The notes under the pieces are model-generated. The model had not been told where the DNA came from. It searched no databases and worked only from the letters and a program-made list of their open reading frames with translations. Shown one piece after another: positions 53,685 to 61,159 of a stretch of DNA of 64,000 nucleotides; positions within the stretch are counted from its first letter, which is position 1; each line of letters opens with the position of its first letter. This DNA comes from Lichenicoccus sp965277665 (GTDB lineage Bacteria > Pseudomonadota > Alphaproteobacteria > Acetobacterales > Acetobacteraceae), in contig NZ_OZ255835.1 of the NCBI RefSeq assembly GCF_965277665.1, positions 1,240,001-1,304,000 of the forward strand, read 5' to 3'. The position numbers and the translations under genes were made by a program.

Positions 53685-54686
53685 TCACGAGGCTGCACTT
53701 GGCGCGGAGCGATGCGTCAGTGCCTCCGCATTGATGCAGGAGTCAGGTTGTCTGCCCGAGAGCACGGCCAGCACGTTGCGCGACACGATCTCGCCCATTT
53801 GCAGCCTCGTCTGCTCTGTCGCGGAGGCGATGTGCGGTACGATCACCACGTTCTGCAGGTCCTTCAGACCGGGCGCGAGCTCGGGCTCGTCCTCGAAGAC
53901 GTCCAGCGCCGCGCCCCAGATGCGATGCTCACGCAACGCTTCGACAAGGGCGTTCTCGTCGACGACCGGTCCACGGCTGGCGTTAATCAGGATGGCGGTC
54001 GGCTTCATGCGCCCAAGTTCGTGTGCGCCGATGTAGTGTCGGGTTTCCGGCAGAAGCGGCACGTGCAGCGTCAGGAAGTCCGATCGGGTAAGGAGTTCGT
54101 CCTTGCTGACGAACCGCGCGCCGGTCTCTTCCTCGATGGCGCGATTTGGCGCCACGTCGCTGTAGATGATCTCCATGTCGAACCCACGCGCCTTGCGGGC
54201 CACGTTGCGTCCGATCCGGCCCGCTCCGGCGATACCGAGTACCTTGCGGTCGACGTCGGCACCGATGAAGAACATCGGCTTCCACCCATCCCAGCCCCCC
54301 GCGCGCAGGAAACGCTCGGCCTCGGGGATGCGACGAGCCATTGCCAGCATCAGGGCGATCGTGTGCGTCGCGGTCGCATCGTCGAGCACGCCGGGCGTGT
54401 TGGTCAGCGCGACGCCACGTTCGATGGCGCTCGGTATGTCGAAATTGTTCGTCCCGACCGCGTAGTTCGCTACGATCCGGCAACTCGGTCCCGCTGCGTC
54501 GAGAAGTGGGCCGTCAATGCGATCGGTCAGTAACGATACGATGGCGGCACAGCCCTTAACGTTATGGCGGAGCTCGTCGGGCGAGAGCGCCCGATCCTGA
54601 CCGTTGACGATGACCTCGTGCTCCGCCCCGAGTGCTTCGATCGTTGGGCGGGGTATCGCCCGCGTGACGTAGATCTTCTCTCTCAT
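53685..54686 (-). CDS. D-2-hydroxyacid dehydrogenase (glycerate dehydrogenase type)
   Basis: 333-aa NAD(P)-dependent enzyme. NYAVGTNNFDI, GIAGAGRIGRNVA, INASRGPVVDE (Arg), FEDEPEL (Glu) and VPHIASAT (His) complete the active site. The start ATG overlaps the stop of the GlcG-like gene. Likely reduces hydroxypyruvate or a related 2-oxo acid. Confidence 0.92.
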   Translation of the reverse strand: MREKIYVTRAIPRPTIEALGAEHEVIVNGQDRALSPDELRHNVKGCAAIVSLLTDRIDGPLLDAAGPSCRIVANYAVGTNNFDIPSAIERGVALTNTPGVLDDATATHTIALMLAMARRIPEAERFLRAGGWDGWKPMFFIGADVDRKVLGIAGAGRIGRNVARKARGFDMEIIYSDVAPNRAIEEETGARFVSKDELLTRSDFLTLHVPLLPETRHYIGAHELGRMKPTAILINASRGPVVDENALVEALREHRIWGAALDVFEDEPELAPGLKDLQNVVIVPHIASATEQTRLQMGEIVSRNVLAVLSGRQPDSCINAEALTHRSAPSAAS

Positions 54687-55123
54687 CGATCTTGCCTCAT
54701 CTGGTGAGCAGCAGCAGCGGTTTCGGCGAGTTGTTGGTCCTCGGCGGGAGCGAGGCCGCTGATGCCGATGCCACCGATTGCTGCACCGCCTTGGCCGCGT
54801 ATGACGGCTCCGCCGGGCATACCTGTCAGCATCGGATCGGCAAAATAGCTCACTGGCATGTCGTCGCGCGTCAGGCGCTCGTGGAAGGCGGCTGTCGAAA
54901 CGCAAAGTCTGGCGGCGCTATAGGCCTTTGCTTCGGAGAGCTTCACGCTCCGGACCGGCGCCCCATCCATGCGGGTGAATGCCAGCAACGCGCCGCGTTC
55001 ATCCGTCACCGCGACGCAGACCGGACGTCCTAGCGTATGCGCCTGCGTCACAGCTTCTTCTAGAACGCGGTGAGCGGACAGGCGGTCGAGCGTCATCGGC
55101 AAGCCTGATGGTATGATCGGCAT
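54683..55123 (-). CDS. GlcG/HbpS family protein
   Basis: 146-aa protein of the GlcG/HbpS/PduO-C family. It reads VCVAVTDERGALLAFTRMDGAP, KAYSAARL and the final block GGAVIRGQGGAAIGGIGISG, all conserved. Members occur beside glycolate, propanediol and sugar catabolic genes and some bind heme; its role is unclear. A second in-frame ATG at 55096 is possible. Its stop overlaps the start of the dehydrogenase. Confidence 0.88.
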   Translation of the reverse strand: MPIIPSGLPMTLDRLSAHRVLEEAVTQAHTLGRPVCVAVTDERGALLAFTRMDGAPVRSVKLSEAKAYSAARLCVSTAAFHERLTRDDMPVSYFADPMLTGMPGGAVIRGQGGAAIGGIGISGLAPAEDQQLAETAAAAHQMRQDR

Positions 55124-55150
55124 TACTTCAGTGCCTTTTCAGCAGGATCG

Positions 55151-55426
55151 TCAGCGGGTCGGGTAGAAGTCGTTCGCGGCGACGACCGGCGGACGCTCCG
55201 CAAGCACCTGCCTCAGCCATGAGCGGCCGGCGTCGCTGCACGCGCCTGCGCATCCAACCGGTCTCGACGCGGAAGCCCGGCGCGAAATTGCGCTTATTAC
55301 GTCCCTGTCGATCATGCCCGACTGCACGCCCGAGCGGCTGGCGAGACCAACCCGATGACCCGCCTTGATCAAGTGTCCCGCCATCGGGCGTCGCATGACG
55401 CCCAAGCCGATCAATCCGACGGTCAA
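55151..55426 (-). pseudogene. Truncated 3-hydroxyisobutyrate dehydrogenase-like gene
   Basis: The first ~32 residues (TVGLIGLGVMRRPMAGHLIKAGHRVGLASRSG) are the NAD-binding start of the beta-hydroxyacid dehydrogenase family, with Arg replacing the second Gly of the GLGxMGxPMA motif. After that the similarity ends and the remaining frame is not recognisable, so the catalytic domain is lost. Its TTG start overlaps the IclR stop (TTGA), showing that an intact gene once followed the regulator. Confidence 0.75.
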
Positions 55427-56256
55427 CGACCCTCCCTCCTTTTTCCGGTCGCTCGCAATCTCGGGGGCGCCTTTGCTTGTGCGGCTGTGCTGTAAACGGC
55501 TTCCGAAATGGCGCTCGCCGCGACCATCACTTGCGCTGCGAGCGTCTCGAACCGTCTATCCTCAACTTGCTCCAGTGTTCCGATCGCACTGATTGCGGCG
55601 ACCACGACACCGTCGCGATCGCAAATCGGTGCTGCAATGCAGCGGCAGTTCGGCGCCTGTTCCTCGTCATCGAGCGCCCAGCCTCGACGCCGAACATCGG
55701 AGAGCTGAAGACGAAAATCCGCCGCGTTCGTGACCGTCTTCGGCATCCGCTTTTCAAAGGCGAGGTTCGCTATCACAACGTCGAGCAGTTCAGGGGCCAA
55801 CCATGCGATCAGGCTCTTGCCGAGAGCGCTGCAGTTGACAGGAAATCGTTGGCCGACATGAGACTTGACGACGATGTCCCGAGCACCCTCGACGCGAGCA
55901 AGATAGACCGCCTCGCCCTGCTCAAGCACACCAAGATGACAGGTGAGTTGGACCTGCTGTGCAAATTCGCGAAGTAACGGCATCGCGTCCCGCTGAAGAT
56001 CATTGCTCTCGCTCGCAACAGCGGCAAGCTCAAGCAACTTGAGTCCCAAAGCGTAGCCGCCCAACGATCTCCGCTTAATCAGGCCAAGTTCGCACATCGT
56101 GGAAATGAGATGATGGGTTGAGCTCTTTGGCATGCCGAGCCGTTCCTGAATGCCGGTAAACCCAAGGCCGGGTTCGCGCGCGATCGCTTCCAGAAGCGCT
56201 ACACCCTTCCCGAGAGCAGGAACCTTCAGACTGGAGACTTCCCCGGTTTTGTTCAT
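55423..56256 (-). CDS. IclR-family transcriptional regulator
   Basis: 277-aa regulator: winged helix near residues 15-70 (GFTGIQERLGMPKSSTHHLISTMCELGLIKR) and the IclR effector domain (VGQRFPVNCSALGKSLIAWL; CRCIAAPICDRDGVVVAAISAIG). It is first in the operon IclR, truncated dehydrogenase, GlcG, hydroxyacid dehydrogenase, and probably the ABC importer and aldo/keto reductase, so it is the likely controller of that module. Confidence 0.92.
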   Translation of the reverse strand: MNKTGEVSSLKVPALGKGVALLEAIAREPGLGFTGIQERLGMPKSSTHHLISTMCELGLIKRRSLGGYALGLKLLELAAVASESNDLQRDAMPLLREFAQQVQLTCHLGVLEQGEAVYLARVEGARDIVVKSHVGQRFPVNCSALGKSLIAWLAPELLDVVIANLAFEKRMPKTVTNAADFRLQLSDVRRRGWALDDEEQAPNCRCIAAPICDRDGVVVAAISAIGTLEQVEDRRFETLAAQVMVAASAISEAVYSTAAQAKAPPRLRATGKRREGR

Positions 56257-56261
56257 TATCT

Positions 56262-56275
56262 GGAACTCTAGTTCC
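56262..56275. promoter_or_regulatory. Palindrome GGAACTCTAGTTCC before the IclR start
   Basis: Perfect 6-base arms GGAACT and AGTTCC with a CT spacer, five bases upstream of the IclR start codon. IclR proteins typically bind short inverted repeats of this type. At this place it would give autoregulation and control of the downstream operon. Not tested. Confidence 0.55.
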
Positions 56276-56441
56276 CTTCGTTGACGCGACCTTGCTCGTG
56301 TCTTGAACGGCTGTCAACGACCTCACCTCACTGATGGGATGTTTACTGCTCAAGGAGGTTTCTTGTGCGTTGCAGAATTATTGTGCGGGCTAAAGAGTGC
56401 AATTCGACCTTGGCATTAGTATAGCGAGGAGGCGGTAGCTC

Positions 56442-56458
56442 GGGGCCGTAGCTCAGCT
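56442..56458 (+). other. 17-nt match to the 5' end of a tRNA-Ala gene
   Basis: GGGGCCGTAGCTCAGCT is the acceptor and D-arm start typical of alphaproteobacterial tRNA-Ala (from memory). The following bases do not continue the tRNA. It lies directly before the transposase remnant and looks like a piece left by a recombination event, but a chance match cannot be excluded. Confidence 0.4.
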
Positions 56459-56517
56459 ACTCCGCCCGGAAGCCGTTCAAGCACAGCGCCACTCGACGCC
56501 ACTACAGTCCGACGGAG

Positions 56518-56690
56518 GGATATCGGATCAAGAACTGGCCCGAGCCTGAAGCCGGGCTACGGCGGCGTAGTGGTCTGACGATCTGGCTGGGCGAGGCGGC
56601 ACTGGCAGGGTTGCAGGCAGCGCGTCGGACTACACTCGCCAGACAGCCCCTCTACTCCAACTTGGCAATCAGCTTGAGGTGCGTGTCCAC
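56518..56690 (+). pseudogene. IS5-type transposase fragment (N-terminal)
   Basis: The frame reads GYRIKNWPEPEAGLRRRSGL, then TIWLGEAALAG, then RRTTLARQPLYSNLAI, which matches the N-terminal block YRVKNWxEYExGLRRRGSLTxW of IS5-group transposases. Similarity stops near 56690 and the DDE domain is absent. No inverted repeat end was found. The 150 bases between the IclR start and this fragment contain no gene. Confidence 0.72.
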
Positions 56691-56715
56691 CAAACCGGCA
56701 GCAGCTCGATTGCCG

Positions 56716-58413
56716 TCACAACGGCGCCGCAGAACTCCCGGTCGCGGCCCTCGCCTGGGCGTGCGGGAGTGGGCCAGGCGACAGCGGGTAACTGTCCTCC
56801 CAACCACCCCCGAGCGCGTTGTAGAGCTGCACCAGGTCGGAGGAGACCATGGCGGTACTGCTGGCAAGCTGTCCCTGCGCATTGAAAAGGCTGCGCTCGG
56901 CGTCCAGCACGTTGAGGAATGTCTGCAACCCGTGCGCATATTGCTGCTGCGCCAGATCGAGCGCACGCTTGTAGGACCGCACGGACCGATCGAGTGCATC
57001 ACGCCGCCGCTGCTCGGCCCCATACGCCGTCAGCGCGTTGTCGACATCCTGCCAGGCCTGCAGCACGGTCTTCTGGTAGTTGATCGCCGCTTCCTGCTGC
57101 TGTGCTTCGTTGAGTTGCAGTTGCCCACGCAGGCGGCCGCCCTGGAAGATCGGCAGGCTGATCGACGGCCCGAAATTATAGGCGCGCGCGCTCCAGAACC
57201 CGAGATCGCGAAACGAGAGCGACTCGAAATTCAATCCCGCGCTCAGCGTCACCTTCGGGTAGAAATTGGCCACCGCCACACCCACCGTGGCGGTGGCCGC
57301 ATGCAGCTGCGCCTCCGCCTCGCGTATGTCCGGCCGCCGGCGCGCCAGCTCCGAGGGCACGCCGACCGGTACGCGTGGCGGCACCGGCGGGATCCGCGCG
57401 GTGCGTTCGAGATCGTCGCGCAACGCCTGCGGCGGCTCGCCGAGCAGGTAGCCGAGCGCGTTGATCTGCTCGGCAACCTGGCGCTCCAGGTCCGGGATCT
57501 GTGCGGCGGTTGCATCGACCTGGGATATCGCGTTCTCGACATCCAGCTCGGTGGTCAGCCCTCCGGTGAAACGCTGCCTGGTCAGGGTCACCGACTGCTG
57601 CGCCACCCTGAGATTGTCATGCAGGATCGCCAGCTGCGCCTGGTCGCCGCGCAGCATCATGTAGTCGCGCGCGACCTCCGAGAACTGCGTGATCAGGACC
57701 GACCGGCGATCCTCTTCGGATGCCTGCAGGCTTGCGTGCGCGGACTCCACCGATCGCCTGACCCGTCCCCACAGATCGAGCTCCCAGGAGGCGTCGATGC
57801 CGTCCTGCCACTCGTCCAGGGCCGGTATCTTGATCGAACCCGCCTCGCCGCGCAGCGCGTTCGTGTTGCCGTATCCCAGGACGCCACCCAGGCCGCCGGA
57901 ACTGACCGCATCCGACAGCCCCCGCTCGACCTCCTTCGAGCTGAGCTGCTGGCGCGTATAGGCCGCAGAACCGGTCAATGACGGCCACTGCGCCGCCGCG
58001 GTCACCCGCAACTGCGCCCGGCTCTCCACCAGCCTGATCGTCGCCAGCCGCACATCGAAATTCGCGTGCGCCACCCGGACCTCGAGCGCACTGAGTTCGG
58101 GATCGCCGAACTGGTCCCACCAGTGCGGATCGGGAGGAGCCTCGACAGGGACGCTGGCGACACGCGTTTCAGCGGGATGCCGGCGGCGGCCGCCGGCGGT
58201 CGACGGCGTGTCGGCAGCATAGTGCCGGCCGCCGAGCCAGCTGCTCGGCGACCACAGGCTAGGCGGCTTGAAGTCCGGGCCGACCGCGCAACCCGACAGC
58301 AGGAGCAACGCGGCCAATGCCGTTGCCGTGCTGGCCCCCGATGCCCTCGGCACCCTAGTCCAATCACGCGCCCACGCCGAGATCGCCCTGCTCCGCACCC
58401 GGAAACTCCCCAC
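56716..58413 (-). CDS. NodT-family outer-membrane efflux lipoprotein (OprM-like)
   Basis: Outer-membrane channel of a tripartite efflux system, 565 aa. The lipobox LLLSGC is followed by AVGPDFKPP, the hallmark of NodT/OprM proteins. Two OEP domains form the body, with LVESRAQLRVTAAAQWPSL, ELDLWGRVRRSVESA, RRPDIREAEAQLHAATA and FLNVLDAERSLFNAQ. The start is uncertain (GTG at 58411-58413 gives a 42-residue leader). No RND pump or membrane fusion protein is adjacent. A TetR regulator is divergent from it. Confidence 0.9.
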   Translation of the reverse strand: MGSFRVRSRAISAWARDWTRVPRASGASTATALAALLLLSGCAVGPDFKPPSLWSPSSWLGGRHYAADTPSTAGGRRRHPAETRVASVPVEAPPDPHWWDQFGDPELSALEVRVAHANFDVRLATIRLVESRAQLRVTAAAQWPSLTGSAAYTRQQLSSKEVERGLSDAVSSGGLGGVLGYGNTNALRGEAGSIKIPALDEWQDGIDASWELDLWGRVRRSVESAHASLQASEEDRRSVLITQFSEVARDYMMLRGDQAQLAILHDNLRVAQQSVTLTRQRFTGGLTTELDVENAISQVDATAAQIPDLERQVAEQINALGYLLGEPPQALRDDLERTARIPPVPPRVPVGVPSELARRRPDIREAEAQLHAATATVGVAVANFYPKVTLSAGLNFESLSFRDLGFWSARAYNFGPSISLPIFQGGRLRGQLQLNEAQQQEAAINYQKTVLQAWQDVDNALTAYGAEQRRRDALDRSVRSYKRALDLAQQQYAHGLQTFLNVLDAERSLFNAQGQLASSTAMVSSDLVQLYNALGGGWEDSYPLSPGPLPHAQARAATGSSAAPL

Positions 58414-58780
58414 CGAAGGACGCCGAGGCCCGACCTGCCGGCCCAGGCGCCCCGCGCCGACTGACCGACCGGTTCGGTCAGCGTTGACAACCTATAAGCT
58501 TTACCCGGATCGTCAAACCGGGACCCCGCTCACCAGAGAGATCAACAGCCCGCCACGCGCCCGTCGCCCGCCCTGCATCTGTCGCCAGTCTGCGGAACCA
58601 GAAGTCCGTCAGGCTGCATGGCTCGCTATGGACACGAGCCATATCAGAGGGATAGTCGCCTGCTCAGCTCCGAACTCGCATGCGCTACCGCAGGCAGGGC
58701 ACCAGAGCGACATGACGCTAGTTGGAATTTCCCCGCGATGCCAACCAACTCATAAAGCTACCCTATTTCACTCTCAGGCA
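58414..58780. other. Divergent promoter region between nodT-like and tetR-like genes
   Basis: About 370 bases without a gene. It holds a TetR-type palindrome at 58461-58481, directly followed by TTGACA (58484-58489) and an AT-rich CCTATAAGCTTT. The right half shows no recognised feature. Confidence 0.45.
58461..58481. promoter_or_regulatory. Inverted repeat CTGACCGA/TCGGTCAG, candidate TetR operator
   Basis: Perfect 8-base arms (58461-58468 and 58474-58481) with the spacer CCGGT. The ACCGACCGGT-like core resembles operators of TetR repressors that control efflux genes. It lies about 50 bases upstream of the NodT-like start and next to a TTGACA. Confidence 0.6.
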
Positions 58781-58804
58781 GAGCATGATGTATGCATCAT
58801 GCTC
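58781..58804. promoter_or_regulatory. Ten-base inverted repeat over the TetR translation start
   Basis: Arms GAGCATGATG (58781-58790) and CATCATGCTC (58795-58804) are perfect, with spacer TATG. The repeat covers the first possible ATG codons of the TetR gene. It could be an operator or an RNA hairpin hiding the start codon. Confidence 0.5.
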
Positions 58805-59474
58805 CAGGGGAACCGCCGCGGTGCATCCACAGAACCAGGCACCTGATGAGCCGCCGGCGGTCAAACGCCAGCAGATCATTGCCGGCGCCGAGACCGTGTT
58901 CACCGAGTGCGGCTATGAAGGCGCCAGCATGTCGCGGATCGCCGTCGAGGCGAGCGTCTCCAAGGGCACCCTCTACAACTATTTCGATAGCAAGTCCGCC
59001 CTCTTCGCCGCCTTCGTCGAGCTGAAGGCCTCGCAGACCCTGGCGACGATCTTCCAGATCGCGCAGGAGGACAGCGACCTCGCCATCACGCTGCATGGCA
59101 TCGGTCTTCGCATGATGGATATGATCCTCTCGGCGGGTAACCTGGTGCTGTACCGGATCATCATTTCCGAAGCCGGAAAATTCCCGCATCTGGCGGAGAT
59201 CTTCTATGACGCCGGACCGCGTCGGGCGACCCGCTTCATGGAGTGCTGGCTGACCCGCCGCATCGATGCCGGGCTGCTCGACGTGCCGGACACGACCATC
59301 GCCGCGGAGCAGTTCTTTGCGTTGTGCCAGACCCGCATCACCATGCAGCGCCGCCTGCAACTCACGCAGACCACATCCCCCGAAGAGATCGACCAGGTCG
59401 TGCAAGCGGCGGTGCGCCTGTTCCTGAAGGCGTATGGTGCCGATTCACTTGCGCCTGCTCCTGCGAAAAGCTAG
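58785..59474 (+). CDS. TetR/AcrR-family transcriptional regulator
   Basis: TetR repressor with the DNA-binding domain RQQIIAGAETVFTECGYEGASMSRIAVEASVSKGTLYNYFDSKSALFAAFVE. The start is ambiguous: ATG at 58785 lies in a palindrome, GTG at 58821 is downstream of it, and an in-frame ATG at 58722 is upstream. The C-terminal helical ligand domain is of the AefR type (LYRIIISEAGKFPHLAEIFYDAGP). It probably represses the divergent efflux lipoprotein gene. tRNA-Thr follows 26 bases downstream. Confidence 0.9.
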   Translation: MMYASCSRGTAAVHPQNQAPDEPPAVKRQQIIAGAETVFTECGYEGASMSRIAVEASVSKGTLYNYFDSKSALFAAFVELKASQTLATIFQIAQEDSDLAITLHGIGLRMMDMILSAGNLVLYRIIISEAGKFPHLAEIFYDAGPRRATRFMECWLTRRIDAGLLDVPDTTIAAEQFFALCQTRITMQRRLQLTQTTSPEEIDQVVQAAVRLFLKAYGADSLAPAPAKS

Positions 59475-59500
59475 GTAGCGCGCCATCCTGTACGGATGAC

Positions 59501-59575
<75 letters not shown>

Positions 59576-59673
59576 GTGGGTCAGTTACCTGCGCCGGCGT
59601 GCCCTGTCGGTGTCCGATCGAAGTCCCGCAGGGCGGCGTCGGATCGGGACAGGCGCCGGCGTTGGACGTCGCT

Positions 59674-59937
59674 TCAAAACGACCTGGCGCTCGAGACGTG
59701 CTGCCTCTCGGCAAGCTTCGTGGCGAACGGGTCCCTGATGTACGTCGTAGCGTGGACAGCGGCGACAGCCAGCCTGCGGATGCGCGCTAGCGCGTCGGCA
59801 TTGGCCTCGTTCGCCAGGCAGTCATCCGCGATCCGCCGCAACGCCTCGTGCAGTGTTTCGACCCGGTCCTTGTCGGTCAGCGCATAGCCTCCGAGGAGTT
59901 CGACCATTTCCCGATGCATGTCCATCGCCGTCGGCAT
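59674..59937 (-). CDS. Small hypothetical protein (87 aa)
   Basis: Starts at an ATG with AAGGAGG five bases upstream, a strong ribosome binding site. The sequence is helical with many charged residues (LTDKDRVETLHEALRRIADDCLANEANADALARIRRLAV). No known domain was recognised. Proper translation signals and balanced composition support a real gene. Confidence 0.65.
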   Translation of the reverse strand: MPTAMDMHREMVELLGGYALTDKDRVETLHEALRRIADDCLANEANADALARIRRLAVAAVHATTYIRDPFATKLAERQHVSSARSF

Positions 59938-60107
59938 GCTGTCCTCCTTCCACATCCGTCACTATGGCACAGCGCTGCTGCTCCGCCATCCAGTTATCCT
60001 TCAACCGTGTCGGACCTTGTCCTGGTCCGACTGGCGACACTTGTGCACGGCAGTGGCCTTGACGAGGTTCTTGATCCTGGTCCGTCCGGTCGCCTATGCC
60101 CAGGCGC

Positions 60108-60419
60108 ATGAGCATCCGCCAGAAGTCCGAATTTTCGCCCCCCCGGGGCCCGGAGCCGGTGCTTTTGCCGCATGCCGCGGCAGATCGGCCGGTGACCGGG
60201 CCGCAGCCGCCGGTCGCACGCGGTCCGGCAGAGAAAGCCCGACGTGAAGCCAGGGAGGCGGCAGCATTGCGCGAGAACCTGCGTCGTCGAAAACAGCAAG
60301 GACGGTTGCGAAGCGCCCCGCAAAACAAGACGACAGAGGGCGAGACGACAGGGAGCGAGACTGCGGCTGGGCCACAGGCCGGCGCCGGCGACTTGCCGCC
60401 AACCAGTGTCGAGAGCTGA
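60108..60419 (+). CDS. Small basic hypothetical protein upstream of dcd
   Basis: 103 aa from the ATG at 60108. The middle is a highly basic helix (EKARREAREAAALRENLRRRKQQGRLR) flanked by disordered Pro/Gly/Thr-rich ends. Small proteins with a LRENLRRRKxQ motif are, from memory, common in alphaproteobacteria and often lie close to murA. The function is unknown; the charge suggests nucleic-acid or ribosome contact (inference). Confidence 0.65.
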   Translation: MSIRQKSEFSPPRGPEPVLLPHAAADRPVTGPQPPVARGPAEKARREAREAAALRENLRRRKQQGRLRSAPQNKTTEGETTGSETAAGPQAGAGDLPPTSVES

Positions 60420-60580
60420 ATGGCCGCACCCTCAGGTTGCGGGACCGTGACGCCCGCTCCAATGACGCGTGGACGCGAGCCTCATCGATAGGATAGTGAC
60501 CTGCCCATTGCCGGAACTCCGGTGCGAGTTTCGCAGGCGAAACACCAGGGGGCATGCAGCCCTGCGAGGGAGCGAAGCCG

Positions 60581-61135
60581 ATGCCGGTGATGCCCGATAG
60601 CTGGATCCGGCGCATGGCCACCGAGCACGCCATGATCGAGCCGTTCGTGGAGACGCAGCGGCGCTCCGGCGTGATCAGCTACGGCCTGTCCTCGTATGGC
60701 TACGACGCACGCGTCGCGGACGAGTTCAAGATCTTCACCAATGTCGATAGCGCCATCATCGACCCCAAGGACTTCAGGCCGGACAGCTTCGTCGATCGCA
60801 CCAATGCGGTTTGCATCATCCCGCCGAACAGCTTCGCCCTCGCGCACACCATCGAGTATTTCCGCGTCCCGCGCGACGTGCTGGTGGTCTGCCTCGGCAA
60901 GTCGACCTATGCGCGCTGCGGCATCATCGTCAATGTGACCCCGCTCGAACCGGAATGGGAAGGACAGGTCACCATCGAGATCAGCAACACCACGCCGCTG
61001 CCGGCCCGCATCTACGCGGGCGAGGGCATCTGTCAGTTTCTCTTCCTGCAGGGTGCCGGTCCATGCGAGGTCAGTTACGCCGATCGCAACGGCAAGTACA
61101 TGCGCCAGCGCGGTGTCGCGATTCCGAGACTCTGA
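60581..61135 (+). CDS. dcd: dCTP deaminase
   Basis: Converts dCTP to dUTP for dTMP synthesis. The 184-aa protein (start ATG at 60581; ATG at 60554 is an alternative) has PDSWIRRMA, ISYGLSSYGYDARVADEF, CLGKSTYARCGIIVNVTPLEPEWEGQVTIEISNTTPLPARIYAGEGICQFLF, essentially the full family consensus including the catalytic Glu in TIEISN. It lies 24 bases upstream of murA. Confidence 0.96.
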   Translation: MPVMPDSWIRRMATEHAMIEPFVETQRRSGVISYGLSSYGYDARVADEFKIFTNVDSAIIDPKDFRPDSFVDRTNAVCIIPPNSFALAHTIEYFRVPRDVLVVCLGKSTYARCGIIVNVTPLEPEWEGQVTIEISNTTPLPARIYAGEGICQFLFLQGAGPCEVSYADRNGKYMRQRGVAIPRL

Positions 61136-61159
61136 CCCCAAGACCGTGAAGAGAGCCTG

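Noticed and set aside
58722..58784. Upstream in-frame ATG as the TetR start
   Set aside because: The added residues do not resemble TetR N-termini and would place the palindrome inside the coding region; starts at 58785 or 58821 are more plausible.
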